From positions 16,080,001 to 16,144,000 of the forward strand of contig OZ059895.1 of the NCBI GenBank assembly GCA_964057225.1: a DNA stretch of 64,000 bases, in the 5' to 3' direction. This DNA comes from Auanema rhodensis. Lineage: Eukaryota; Nematoda; Chromadorea; Rhabditida; Rhabditidae. The translations under genes were made by a program, and so were the position numbers. This document shows positions 31,147 through 42,840 of this stretch, piece by piece. Under the pieces are notes generated by a model that ran no database searches, was not told the DNA's origin, and was given only the letters and a program-made list of their open reading frames with translations. How positions within the stretch are numbered: the stretch's first letter is position 1; each line of letters begins with the position of its first letter.

Positions 31147-31388
31147 TACAATCTCGAGTATTAATTTCATGCTTGGTAATCAGAATATCGTGAGAGTTTC
31201 ACGTGAAATCCACGTACATCCACACGCTCACTTCATTTTTGAATTATAATAGCACTTGACCGGTTGTTCTTCATGTTATAAAATTACTTCTATACTACAA
31301 TTTTTCTTTTCAGGAAATTGTGATCATTGAAGCTAAGGGAGAGACTTAGAATCGTAACGTTGGTATTCTGATAACGTGTAGCCTCATA

Positions 31389-31460
31389 TCCTTGGTAGTA
31401 TAGTGGTGAGTATCCGCGTCTGTCACATGCGAGACCCGGGTTCAATTCCCGGCCGGGGAG
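31389..31460 (+). tRNA. tRNA-Asp(GTC), TCCTTGG acceptor
   Basis: C5 to T only. Confidence 0.96.
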
Positions 31461-31712
31461 AATGTTTTACACCTGTTCAGTATGTTTTCTTCCAGGTAAT
31501 GCCCTGAGTATTAAATTATCCGTATATATGTTGTTTCATTGGCAAAATAGTTGTGAACGGGATGGTCGCCAATATTGTCGGGTTCTTCCAGCTTGAGTTG
31601 CAATTAAAACCTGATCGAATGTTTTTCCTCAAGATTCAGAAATTTAATAAAGTGAAACCCATATGAGATACCAAGCAAAGTATGGCCTGTTAGACTCATT
31701 GAGTTGAACATT

Positions 31713-31873
31713 AAACTTACCTGGCTGGGAGCTGCCCGCGATCATCAAGGCGGGCTCTCTACGAAGAGGCCTGATCATTGCACTTTTCGATTGGGCTGAC
31801 ATGTATGGCAATCTCGAGTTGAGATTCGCCAACAGCTAAATTTTTGCGTTTGGGGATGCGTTCGCGCGTCCCT
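31713..31873 (+). ncRNA. U1 snRNA, ACATG variant
   Basis: C to A in GCTGACATGTATGG before stem-loop 3. First of three apparently identical consecutive units (31713, 32440, 33167). Confidence 0.96.
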
Positions 31874-32115
31874 TACAATCTGAAGTATAAAGTTCATGCT
31901 TCGTGATTAGAATATCTTGAGAGTTTCACGTGAGATCCACGTACATCCACACGCTCACTTCATTTTTGAAATATATTAGCACTTGACCGGTTGTTCTTCA
32001 TGTTATAAAGTTACTTCTATACTACAGTTTTTCTTTTCAGGAAATTGTGATCATTGAAGCTAAGGGAGAGACTTAGAATCGTAACGTTGGTATTCTGATA
32101 ACGTGTAGCCTCATA

Positions 32116-32187
32116 TCCTTGGTAGTATAGTGGTGAGTATCCGCGTCTGTCACATGCGAGACCCGGGTTCAATTCCCGGCCGGGGAG
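32116..32187 (+). tRNA. tRNA-Asp(GTC), TCCTTGG acceptor
   Basis: C5 to T only. Confidence 0.96.
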
Positions 32188-32439
32188 AATGTTTTACACC
32201 TGTTCAGTATGTTTTCTTCCAGGTAATGCCCTGAGTATTAAATTATCCGTATATATGTTGTTTCATTGGCAAAATAGTTGTGAACGGGATGGTCGCCAAT
32301 ATTGTCGGGTTCTTCCAGCTTGAGTTGCAATTAAAACCTGATCGAATGTTTTTCCTCAAGATTCAGAAATTTAATAAAGTGAAACCCATATGAGATACCA
32401 AGCAAAGTATGGCCTGTTAGACTCATTGAGTTGAACATT

Positions 32440-32600
32440 AAACTTACCTGGCTGGGAGCTGCCCGCGATCATCAAGGCGGGCTCTCTACGAAGAGGCCTG
32501 ATCATTGCACTTTTCGATTGGGCTGACATGTATGGCAATCTCGAGTTGAGATTCGCCAACAGCTAAATTTTTGCGTTTGGGGATGCGTTCGCGCGTCCCT
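32440..32600 (+). ncRNA. U1 snRNA, ACATG variant
   Basis: As at 31713; second of the triplet. Confidence 0.96.
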
Positions 32601-32842
32601 TACAATCTGAAGTATAAAGTTCATGCTTCGTGATTAGAATATCTTGAGAGTTTCACGTGAGATCCACGTACATCCACACGCTCACTTCATTTTTGAAATA
32701 TATTAGCACTTGACCGGTTGTTCTTCATGTTATAAAGTTACTTCTATACTACAGTTTTTCTTTTCAGGAAATTGTGATCATTGAAGCTAAGGGAGAGACT
32801 TAGAATCGTAACGTTGGTATTCTGATAACGTGTAGCCTCATA

Positions 32843-32914
32843 TCCTTGGTAGTATAGTGGTGAGTATCCGCGTCTGTCACATGCGAGACCCGGGTTCAAT
32901 TCCCGGCCGGGGAG
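32843..32914 (+). tRNA. tRNA-Asp(GTC), TCCTTGG acceptor
   Basis: C5 to T only. Confidence 0.96.
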
Positions 32915-33166
32915 AATGTTTTACACCTGTTCAGTATGTTTTCTTCCAGGTAATGCCCTGAGTATTAAATTATCCGTATATATGTTGTTTCATTGGCAAA
33001 ATAGTTGTGAACGGGATGGTCGCCAATATTGTCGGGTTCTTCCAGCTTGAGTTGCAATTAAAACCTGATCGAATGTTTTTCCTCAAGATTCAGAAATTTA
33101 ATAAAGTGAAACCCATATGAGATACCAAGCAAAGTATGGCCTGTTAGACTCATTGAGTTGAACATT

Positions 33167-33327
33167 AAACTTACCTGGCTGGGAGCTGCCCGCGATCATC
33201 AAGGCGGGCTCTCTACGAAGAGGCCTGATCATTGCACTTTTCGATTGGGCTGACATGTATGGCAATCTCGAGTTGAGATTCGCCAACAGCTAAATTTTTG
33301 CGTTTGGGGATGCGTTCGCGCGTCCCT
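33167..33327 (+). ncRNA. U1 snRNA, ACATG variant
   Basis: As at 31713; third of the triplet. Confidence 0.96.
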
Positions 33328-33569
33328 TACAATCTGAAGTATAAAGTTCATGCTTCGTGATTAGAATATCTTGAGAGTTTCACGTGAGATCCACGTACAT
33401 CCACACGCTCACTTCATTTTTGAAATATATTAGCACTTGACCGGTTGTTCTTCATGTTATAAAGTTACTTCTATACTACAGTTTTTCTTTTCAGGAAATT
33501 GTGATCATTGAAGCTAAGGGAGAGACTTAGAATCGTAACGTTGGTATTCTGATAACGTGTAGCCTCATA

Positions 33570-33641
33570 TCCTTGGTAGTATAGTGGTGAGTATCCGCGT
33601 CTGTCACATGCGAGACCCGGGTTCAATTCCCGGCCGGGGAG
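33570..33641 (+). tRNA. tRNA-Asp(GTC), TCCTTGG acceptor
   Basis: C5 to T only. Confidence 0.96.
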
Positions 33642-33893
33642 AATGTTTTACACCTGTTCAGTATGTTTTCTTCCAGGTAATGCCCTGAGTATTAAATTAT
33701 CCGTATATATGTTGTTTCATTGGCAAAATAGTTGTGAACGGGATGGTCGCCAATATTGTCGGGTTCTTCCAGCTTGAGTTGCAATTAAAACCTGATCGAA
33801 TGTTTTTCCTCAAGATTCAGAAATTTAATAAAGTGAAACCCATATGAGATACCAAACAAGGTAGGGCCTGTTAGACTCATTGAGTTGAACATT

Positions 33894-34054
33894 AAACTTA
33901 CCTGGCTGGGAGCTGCCCGCGATCATCAAGGCGGGCTCTCTACGAAGAGGCCTGATCATTGCACTTTTCGATTGGGCTGACATGTATGGCAATCTCGAGT
34001 TGAGATTCGCCAACAGCTAAATTTTTGCGTTTGGGGATGCGTTCGCGCGTCCCT
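33894..34054 (+). ncRNA. U1 snRNA, ACATG variant
   Basis: ACATG before stem-loop 3; the 5' flank has AAGGTAGGGCC. Confidence 0.96.
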
Positions 34055-34296
34055 TACAATCTGAAGTATAAAGTTCATGCTTCGTGATTAGAATATCTTG
34101 AGAGTTTCACGTGAGATCCACGTACATCCACACGCTCACTTCATTTTTGAATTATAATAGCACTTGACCGGTTGTTCTTCATGTTATAAAGTTACTTCTA
34201 TACTACAGTTTTTCTTTTCAGGAAATTGTGATCATTGAAGCTAAGGGAGAGACTTAGAATCGTAACGTTGGTATTCTGATAACGTGTAGCCTCATA

Positions 34297-34368
34297 TCCT
34301 TGGTAGTATAGTGGTGAGTATCCGCGTCTGTCACATGCGAGACCCGGGTTCAATTCCCGGCCGGGGAG
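34297..34368 (+). tRNA. tRNA-Asp(GTC), TCCTTGG acceptor
   Basis: C5 to T only. Confidence 0.96.
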
Positions 34369-34620
34369 AATGTTTTACACCTGTTCAGTATGTTTTCTTC
34401 CAGGTAATGCCCTGAGGGTTAAATTATCCGTAAATATGTTGTTTCATTGGCAGAGTAGTTAAGAACGGGATGGTCGCCAATATTGTTGGGTTCTTCCCGC
34501 TTGAGTTGCAATTAAAACTTGATGGAATGTTTTTCCTCAAGATTCAGAAATTTAATAAAGTGAAACCCATATGAGATACCAAACAAGGTAGGGCCTGTTA
34601 GACTCATTGAGTTGAACATT

Positions 34621-34781
34621 AAACTTACCTGGCTGGGAGCTGCCCGCGATCATCAAGGCGGGATCTCTACGAAGAGGCCTGATCATTGCACTTTTCGATT
34701 GGGCTGACATGTATGGCAATCTCGAGTTGAGATTCGCCAACAGCTAAATTTTTGCGTTTGGGGATGCGTTCGCGCGTCCCT
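34621..34781 (+). ncRNA. U1 snRNA, variant after stem-loop 1
   Basis: ACATG variant plus GCGGGATCTCT (C to A), which alters the last base pair of the short stem 1 helix. Confidence 0.94.
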
Positions 34782-35023
34782 TACAATCTCGAGTATTAAT
34801 TTCATGCTTGGTAATCAGAATATCTTGAGAGTTTCACGTGAGATCCACGTACATCCACACGCTCACTTCATTTTTGAAATATAATAGCACTTGACCGGTT
34901 GTTCTTCATGTTATAAAATTACTTCTATACTACAATTTTTCTTTTCAGGAAATTGTGATCATTGAAGTTAAGGGAGAGACTTAGAATCGTAACGTTGGTA
35001 TTCTGATAACGTGTAGCCTCATA

Positions 35024-35095
35024 TCCTTGGTAGTATAGTGGTGAGTATCCGCGTCTGTCACATGCGAGACCCGGGTTCAATTCCCGGCCGGGGAG
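35024..35095 (+). tRNA. tRNA-Asp(GTC), TCCTTGG acceptor
   Basis: C5 to T only; last of this type in the array. Confidence 0.96.
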
Positions 35096-35347
35096 AATGT
35101 TTTACACCTGTTCAGTATGTTTTCTTCCAGGTAATGCCCTGAGGGTTAAATTATCCGTATATATGTTGTTTCATTGGCAAAATAGTTGTGAACGGGAAGG
35201 TCGCCAATATTGTCGGGTTCTTCCAGCTTGAGTTGCAATTAAAACCTGATCGAATGTTTTTCCTCAAGATTCAGAAATTTAATAAAGTGAAACCCATATG
35301 AGATACCAAACAAGGTATGGCCTGTTAGACTCATTGAGTTGACCATT

Positions 35348-35508
35348 AAACTTACCTGGCTGGGAGCTGCCCGCGATCATCAAGGCGGGCTCTCTACGAA
35401 GAGGCCTGATCATTGCACTTTTCGATTGGGCTGACCTGTATGGCAATCTCGAGTTGAGATTCGCCAACAGCTAAATTTTTGCGTTTGGGGATGCGTTCGC
35501 GCGTCCCT
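35348..35508 (+). ncRNA. U1 snRNA
   Basis: Reference sequence. Confidence 0.97.
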
Positions 35509-35749
35509 TACAATCTGAAGTATAAAGTTCATGCTTCGTGATTAGAATATCTTGAGAGTTTCACGTGAGATCCACGTACATCCACACGCTTACTTCATTT
35601 TTGAATTATAATAGCACTTGACCGGTTGTTCTTCATGTTATAAAATTACTTCTATACTACAGTTTTCTTTTCAGGAAATTGTGATCAATGAAGCTAAGGG
35701 AGAGACTTAGAATCGTAACGTTGGTATTCTGATAACGTGTAGCCTCATA

Positions 35750-35821
35750 TCCTCGGTAGTATAGTGGTGAGTATCCGCGTCTGTCACATGCGAGACCCGG
35801 GTTCAATTCCCGGCCGGGGAG
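35750..35821 (+). tRNA. tRNA-Asp(GTC)
   Basis: Reference sequence, 726-bp unit. Confidence 0.98.
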
Positions 35822-36073
35822 AATGTTTTACACCTGTTCAGTATGTTTTCTTCCAGGTAATGCCCTGAGGGTTAAATTATCCGTATATATGTTGTTTCAT
35901 TGGCAAAATAGTTGTGAACGGGATGGTCGCCAATATTGTCGGGTTCTTCCAGCTTGAGTTGCAATTAAAACTTGATCGAATGTTTTTCCTCAAGATTCAG
36001 AAATTTAATAAAGTGAAACCCATATGAGATACCAAGCAAAGTATGGCCTGTTAGACTCATTGAGTTGAACATT

Positions 36074-36234
36074 AAACTTACCTGGCTGGGAGCTGCCCGC
36101 GATCATCAAGGCGGGCTCTCTACGAAGAGGCCTGATCATTGCACTTTTCGATTGGGCTGACCTGTATGGCAATCTCGAGTTGAGATTCGCCAACAGCTAA
36201 ATTTTTGCGTTTGGGGATGCGTTCGCGCGTCCCT
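36074..36234 (+). ncRNA. U1 snRNA
   Basis: RNA as reference; 5' flank CCAAGCAAAGTATGG. Confidence 0.97.
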
Positions 36235-36476
36235 TACAATCTGAAGTATAAAGTTCATGCTTCGTGATTAGAATATCTTGAGAGTTTCACGTGAGATCCA
36301 CGTACATCCACACGCTCACTTCATTTTTGAATTATAATAGCACTTGACCGGTTGTTCTTCATGTTATAAAGTTACTTCTATACTACAGTTTTTCTTTTCA
36401 GGAAATTGTGATCATCGAAGCTAAGGGAGAGACTTAGAATCGTAACGTTGGTATTCTGATAACGTGTAGCCTCATA

Positions 36477-36548
36477 TCCTCGGTAGTATAGTGGTGAGTA
36501 TCCGCGTCTGTCACATGCGAGACCCGGGTTCAATTCCCGGCCGGGGAG
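36477..36548 (+). tRNA. tRNA-Asp(GTC)
   Basis: Reference sequence. Confidence 0.98.
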
Positions 36549-36800
36549 AATGTTTTACACCTGTTCAGTATGTTTTCTTCCAGGTAATGCTCTGAAGGTT
36601 AAATTATCCGTAAATATGTTGTTTCATTGGCAGAATAGTTAAGAACGGGATGGTCGCCAATATTGTCGGGTTCTTCCCGCTTGAGTTGCAATTAAAACTT
36701 GATCGAATGTTTTTCCTCAAGATTCAGAAATTTAATAAAGTGAAACCCATATGAGATACCAAGCAAAGTATGGCCTGTTAGACTCATTGAGTTGAACATT

Positions 36801-36961
36801 AAACTTACCTGGCTGGGAGCTGCCCGCGATCATCAAGGCGGGCTCTCTACGAAGAGGCCTGATCATTGCACTTTTCGATTGGGCTGACCTGTATGGCAAT
36901 CTCGAGTTGAGATTCGCCAACAGCTAAATTTTTGCGTTTGGGGATGCGTTCGCGCGTCCCT
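36801..36961 (+). ncRNA. U1 snRNA
   Basis: RNA as reference; CTCGAGTATTAAT-type 3' flank. Confidence 0.97.
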
Positions 36962-37202
36962 TACAATCTCGAGTATTAATTTCATGCTTGGTAATCAGAA
37001 TATCGTGAGAGTTTCACGTGAAATCCACGTACATCCACACGCTTACTTCATTTTTGAATTATAATAGCACTTGACCGGTTGTTCTTCATTTTATAAAATT
37101 ACTTCTATACTACAGTTTTCTTTTCAGGAAATTGTGATCATTGAAGTTAAGGGAGAGACTTAGAATCGTAACGTTGGTATTCTGATAACGTGTAGCCTCA
37201 TA

Positions 37203-37274
37203 TCCTCGGTAGTATAGTGGTGAGTATCCGCGTCTGTCACATGCGAGACCCGGGTTCAATTCCCGGCCGGGGAG
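37203..37274 (+). tRNA. tRNA-Asp(GTC)
   Basis: Reference sequence, 726-bp unit. Confidence 0.98.
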
Positions 37275-37526
37275 AATGTTTTACACCTGTTCAGTATGTT
37301 TTCTTCCAGGTAATGCCCTGAGGATTAAATTATCCGTAAATATGTTGTTTCATTGGCAAAATAGTTGTGAACGGGATGGTCGCCAATATTGTCGGGTTCT
37401 TCCAGCTTGAGTTGCAATTAAAACTTGATGGAATGTTTTTCCTCAAGATTCAGAAATTTAATAAAGTGAAACCCATATGAGATACCAAACAAGGTATGGC
37501 CTGTTAGACTCATTGAGTTGACCATT

Positions 37527-37687
37527 AAACTTACCTGGCTGGGAGCTGCCCGCGATCATCAAGGCGGGCTCTCTACGAAGAGGCCTGATCATTGCACTTT
37601 TCGATTGGGCTGACCTGTATGGCAATCTCGAGTTGAGATTCGCCAACAGCTAAATTTTTGCGTTTGGGGATGCGTTCGCGCGTCCCT
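37527..37687 (+). ncRNA. U1 snRNA
   Basis: Reference sequence. Confidence 0.97.
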
Positions 37688-37929
37688 TACAATCTGAAGT
37701 ATAAAGTTCATGCTTCGTGACTAGAATATCGTGAGAGTTTCACGTGAAATCCACGTACATCCACACGCTCACTTCATTTTTGAAATATATTAGCACTTGA
37801 CCGGTTGTTCTTCATGTTATAAAATTACTTCTATACTACAGTTTTTCTTTTCAGGAAATTGTGATCATTGAAGCTAAGGGAGAGACTTAGAATCGTAACG
37901 TTGGTATTCTGATAACGTTTAGCCCCATA

Positions 37930-38001
37930 TCCTCGGTAGTATAGTGGTGAGTATCCGCGTCTGTCACATGCGAGACCCGGGTTCAATTCCCGGCCGGTGA
38001 G
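37930..38001 (+). tRNA. tRNA-Asp(GTC), acceptor mismatch
   Basis: The 3' strand reads CCGGTGA, so C3 faces T and one acceptor pair is lost. Upstream flank GTTTAGCCCCAT. It may be poorly processed or charged. Confidence 0.85.
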
Positions 38002-38253
38002 AATGTTTTACACCTGTTCAGTATGTTTTCTTCCAGGTAATGCCCTGAGGGTTAAATTATCCGTAAATATGTTGTTTCATTGGCAGAATAGTTAAGAACG
38101 GGATGGTCGCCAATGTTGTCGGGTTCTTCCCGCTTGAGTTGCAATTAAAACTTGATGGAATGTTTTTCCTCAAGATTCAGAAATTTAATAAAGTGAAACC
38201 CATATGAGATACCAAACAAGGTATGGCCTGTTAGACTCATTGAGTTGACCATT

Positions 38254-38414
38254 AAACTTACCTGGCTGGGAGCTGCCCGCGATCATCAAGGCGGGCTCTC
38301 TACGAAGAGGCCTGATCATTGCACTTTTCGATTGGGCTGACCTGTATGGCAATCTCGAGTTGAGATTCGCCAACAGCTAAATTTTTGCGTTTGGGGATGC
38401 GTTCGCGCGTCCCT
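38254..38414 (+). ncRNA. U1 snRNA
   Basis: Reference sequence. Confidence 0.97.
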
Positions 38415-38656
38415 TACAATCTGAAGTATAAAGTTCATGCTTCGTGATTAGAATATCTTGAGAGTTTCACGTGAGATCCACGTACATCCACACGCTCACT
38501 TCATTTTTGAAATATATTAGCACTTGACCGGTTGTTCTTCATGTTATAAAGTTACTTCTATACTACAGTTTTTCTTTTCAGGAAATTGTGATCATTGAAG
38601 CTAAGGGAGAGACTTAGAATCGTAACGTTGGTATTCTGATAACGTTTAGCCCCATA

Positions 38657-38728
38657 TCCTCGGTAGTATAGTGGTGAGTATCCGCGTCTGTCACATGCGA
38701 GACCCGGGTTCAATTCCCGGCCGGGGAG
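38657..38728 (+). tRNA. tRNA-Asp(GTC)
   Basis: Reference sequence; upstream flank GTTTAGCCCCAT as at 37930. Confidence 0.98.
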
Positions 38729-38980
38729 AATGTTTTACACCTGTTCAGTATGTTTTCTTCCAGGTAATGCCCTGAGGGTTGAATTATCCGTAAATATGTT
38801 GTTTCATTGGCAAAATAGTTGTGAACGGGATGGTCGCCAATATTGTCGGGTTCTTCCAGCTTGAGTTGCAATTAAAACTTGATCGAATGTTTTTCCTCAA
38901 GATTCAGAAATTTAATAAAGTGAAACCCATATGAGATACCAAGCAAGGTATGGCCTGTTAGACTCATTGAGTTGACCATT

Positions 38981-39141
38981 AAACTTACCTGGCTGGGAGC
39001 TGCCCGCGATCATCAAGGCGGGCTCTCTACGAAGAGGCCTGATCATTGCACTTTTCGATTGGGCTGACCTGTATGGCAATCTCGAGTTGAGATTCGCCAA
39101 CAGCTAAATTTTTGCGTTTGGGGATGCGTTCGCGCGTCCCT
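38981..39141 (+). ncRNA. U1 snRNA
   Basis: Reference sequence. Confidence 0.97.
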
Positions 39142-39383
39142 TACAATCTCGAGTATTAATTTCATGCTTGGTAATCAGAATATCGTGAGAGTTTCACGTG
39201 AAATCCACGTACATCCACACGCTCACTTCATTTTTGAATAATAATAGCACTTGACCGGTTGTTCTTCATGTTATAAAATTACTTCTATACTACAGTTTTT
39301 CTTTTCAGGAAATTGTGATCATTGAAGCTAAGGGAGAGACTTAGAATCGTAACGTTGGTATTCTGATAACGTTTAGCCCCATA

Positions 39384-39455
39384 TCCTCGGTAGTATAGTG
39401 GTGAGTATCCGCGTCTGTCACATGCGAGACCTGGGTTCAATTCCCGGCCGGGGAG
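39384..39455 (+). tRNA. tRNA-Asp(GTC), T-stem variant
   Basis: GACCTGGGTTC instead of GACCCGGGTTC: a C-G pair of the T stem becomes T-G. Otherwise complete. Confidence 0.94.
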
Positions 39456-39707
39456 AATGTTTTACACCTGTTCAGTATGTTTTCTTCCAGGTAATGCCCT
39501 GAGGATTAATTTATCCGTAAATATGTTGTTTCATTGGCAAAATAGTTGTGAACGGGATGGTCGCCAATATTGTCGGGTTCTTCCAGCTTGAGTTGCAATT
39601 AAAACTTGATCGAATGTTTTTCCTCAAGATTCAGAAATTTAATAAAGTGAAACCCATATGAGATACCAAGCAAAGTATGGCCTGTTAGACTCATTGAGTT
39701 GAACATT

Positions 39708-39868
39708 AAACTTACCTGGCTGGGAGCTGCCCGCGATCATCAAGGCGGGCTCTCTACGAAGAGGCCTGATCATTGCACTTTTCGATTGGGCTGACCTGTA
39801 TGGCAATCTCGAGTTGAGATTCGCCAACAGCTAAATTTTTGCGTTTGGGGATGCGTTCGCGCGTCCCT
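39708..39868 (+). ncRNA. U1 snRNA, last copy of the array
   Basis: Reference sequence. Confidence 0.97.
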
Positions 39869-40109
39869 TACAATCTGAAGTATAAAGTTCATGCTTCGTG
39901 ATTAGAATATCTTGAGAGTTTCACGTGAGATCCACGTACATCCACACGCTCACTTCATTTTTGAAATATATTAGCACTTGACCGGTTGTTCTTCATGTTA
40001 TAAAATTACTTCTATACTACAGTTTTCTTTTCAGGAAATTGTGATCAATGAAGCTAAGGGAGAGACTTAGAATCGTAACGTTGGTATTCTGATAACGTGT
40101 AGCCTCATA

Positions 40110-40181
40110 TCCTCGGTAGTATAGTGGTGAGTATCCGCGTCTGTCACATGCGAGACCCGGGTTCAATTCCCGGCCGGGGAG
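40110..40181 (+). tRNA. tRNA-Asp(GTC), last copy of the array
   Basis: Reference sequence, 726-bp unit. The unit continues to 40403 and stops about 30 bases before the next U1 would start. Confidence 0.98.
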
Positions 40182-40403
40182 AATGTTTTACACCTGTTCA
40201 GTATGTTTTCTTCCAGGTAATGCCCTGAGGGTTAAATTATCCGTAAATATGTTGTTTCATTGGCAGAATAGTTAAGAACGGGATGGTCGCCAATATTGTT
40301 GGGTTCTTCCCGCTTGAGTTGCAATTGAAACTTGATGGAATGTTTTTCCTCAAGATTCAGAAATTTAATAAAGTGAAACCCATATGAGATACCAAAGAAG
40401 GTA

Positions 40404-41373
40404 AAAAAGAAAAACTAAATATCCGCTTCTCTTTTTCGTTAATTCCTGATGGATGAAAATAATAAAGAAGGCTTAAGCTAACTAGCCTGCAGTCATACAT
40501 AGATCCATTAGTGATACTTCCATATATTATTACTATATGGTTTATTTGCAGAAATTTTAAAAAACAACACAACAGATTGTATAATATTACAAAACACATG
40601 AAATATATATATGAAGACAAAGTTAAGCTAATACATCTTTTCTCTTGAGAATATGTTGGAATTAGAAAAAGTGTAATTGAGGTAACAGAAAACAATTTAT
40701 CATTTATGAACTGAAAAAGATTTGATGAACTATAATTTTTGAAATAGCAACTTCATATATATGTGCACCTTTCAAGTTGATTTCTTGATTTTCTGTGCTT
40801 ATGACGGCAGCTTGAAAATCAAAACAAAGTTATAACAAATGATTATCAAAATAATTTAATTATTCTATAACATCTGTTATTAAATATGTACCATTAACAG
40901 ACATATAACAAGCCAAGCTGAATCCAACAGAGTAGGCTTGTTCTTTGTATTTAAATAGTTCTGTAGTAGATTAGTTCGAGTAAATAGATAATGTCCTTGA
41001 TAACAAAGTCATATATGGGTTTGTTTGTGTAAGAAGATTGAGTTTCTCTTAGTTCCAGTAAGTTCATGACAGTAGAGATGGAAAAGTTACGTGAAAAGTC
41101 CCCACGTCATTAGCATAAAAGCACGTTTTCAAAAATGAAGGTCTCGCAATTTATGCTTAATATCCACGTGACGTCAACTACATTTCCTGAATATAGCAGA
41201 TTAAAATAACCACTAATTTTTTTTATTTATAATTGATTGAAACAGAAAAAAATAGAAATAGCATTTCATACGTTTATCCCTGTGGTCGAATATGATGCGT
41301 CGGTATGATTGTACTGATTCCCATAATACTAGCAGTACTACGTAATCGTCGACTTGTTACTGTGGTCATGGTT
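40404..41373. other. unique AT-rich spacer
   Basis: Sequence between the array and the 3' end of the chemoreceptor gene. A 112-codon minus-strand frame (40357-40695) overlaps the array edge, is rich in hydrophobic residues and looks random. No gene is seen. Confidence 0.5.
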
Positions 41374-42840
41374 TTAGTGTCTTGAAGAAAAATAATAAAT
41401 TAATAATATAAGTACATAATTTGATTTACTATTTGAAATAAATTGGTTTGGCACGTATTTGGAAAACATTTTAATTATTCCTTGTCGGACAGATCGATTT
41501 AGAAGAATATATATATAGGGTGGAAAGCCTGTAATAATTGATGTATGTAAGTAGACAAAAATAAAATAAATAAAAGCATACATGTAGAGAGAATATATAG
41601 GACTCCGGTAGCTTGTTTTACTAGTAAATGGCAGTCAAAGAAGAAGTTCACAAGATATAGTAATGCTGCTATATTGCATAAACTAACTATAGCTAAACAT
41701 TGAAAGAAAAGCTGAAAATAGATGATTCAAAATGATTAAACGATCATGTTGAATATACTGTCACTTGACGACGTCTATCTATTATATTTCCAAAATTTTC
41801 GCGTAGATTTTTGGAGATGTTGAAACATAGAAATATGCTCAGAATGCTGTTGCACGAAACAACAATAGTATTATTGAAGATGAGTAGATGGCCAAAGTAC
41901 TGAACATGATTTAACTAATATTGATTATGATTTATATGGCACATACTTCAGATGTAGCATTTTCATAGATCTGCGGATCCCAATAGGCTAATCCAGTTTT
42001 AGGATCAAGTAATAACGACGGCTCATGCATCAAATAGTAAAAGCCGAATGTGATAACAAGTACAATGAGAACAGGTGTATATTTACCATTGAAGAGATTT
42101 GCTAGTCGCTTGTTTCTAAATATTTTCTTTTGTATTTGAAAAACAAATGCTTCAATGCATACTGCATAGATTTTAGTTCAACTATTCGATTAATAATCAG
42201 CACTGAAGACAGAAGTGATCCTGTTATCCAAGCACCTGAAAACATTCATTTACTTCTAACCAATTAAGTCTAGACATGGGCATCTAAGCCTGTTCTAACT
42301 GTAAACAAATGAAATAATTACTTGAAGCAATTGATCCAGTAATGTATAAGATATTAGGAGCATCACAGAATGTTGTACCATAATAGAAGATGACACCTGA
42401 AAATAGCTTCATGAGATGAAGAACATGCTTATGAAACAGATTTACATACCATACACAATACTATTAAAGATAGTTCCACACATATCACATACTGATATCA
42501 CAACCATAATCTTATAGGCTGGATAGACAATATTTGCTGGTTCCAACATCACTTTTACACAGAGAATGAAGAAAAACTATAAATGAATAGATTGAGATTT
42601 GTTTATGAAGATCATAGACTGACTTCATTAATGATACCAAGAGTTATACAGATAATACCATAGATATGAGCTGGTTGAGTGAATGCTTTCTCAGTAAGTT
42701 CAACACTACGAGCACTTCAATACAAACATTTAGATAATTAGGAAAATAAGTTTTAAGCTATGCTTAAGCTTTGATCTAACAAACCTGCAATTGTATAAAG
42801 GATCATTGATGATATTACCATATCTGATGATGCGTTCCAT
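41374..42840 (-). CDS. nematode chemoreceptor, Srt-type 7TM GPCR, nine exons
   Basis: Assembled by hand from GT-AG exons (minus strand): 42785-42840, 42624-42714, 42450-42576, 42322-42396, 42163-42235, 41947-42115, 41765-41899, 41582-41711, 41374-41528. They total 1,011 bases, 336 residues, with all phases consistent. Introns run from 45 to about 70 bases with TTTCAG- or TTTAG-like acceptors. Landmarks in order: MERIIRYGNIINDPLYNCS start, AHIYGIICITLGIINE, YKIMVVISVCDMCGTIFNS, GVIFYYGTTFCDAPN, SSVLIINRIVELK, LFNGKYTPVLIVLVITFGFY, HLLIFNNTIVV, and PPYIYILLNRSVRQG at the end of TM7. This order and spacing fit serpentine receptor class T of nematodes, membrane receptors of sensory neurons. The ATG at 42840 is chosen because family members start just before the PLYNC motif. 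Confidence 0.88.

Larger units (their letters stand above)
19847..40403 (+). repeat. 727-bp tandem array, U1 snRNA + tRNA-Asp units, main block
   Basis: 27 complete units plus partial ends. The period is 727, or 726 where one T is lost from the TTTTTCTTTTCAG tract (before the tRNAs at 20486, 25574, 29208, 35750, 37203 and 40110). Two spacer types alternate: CTCGAGTATTAATTTCATGC and CTGAAGTATAAAGTTCATGC. The last unit breaks off at 40403, before its U1. Both RNA genes are on the plus strand throughout. Confidence 0.98.
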
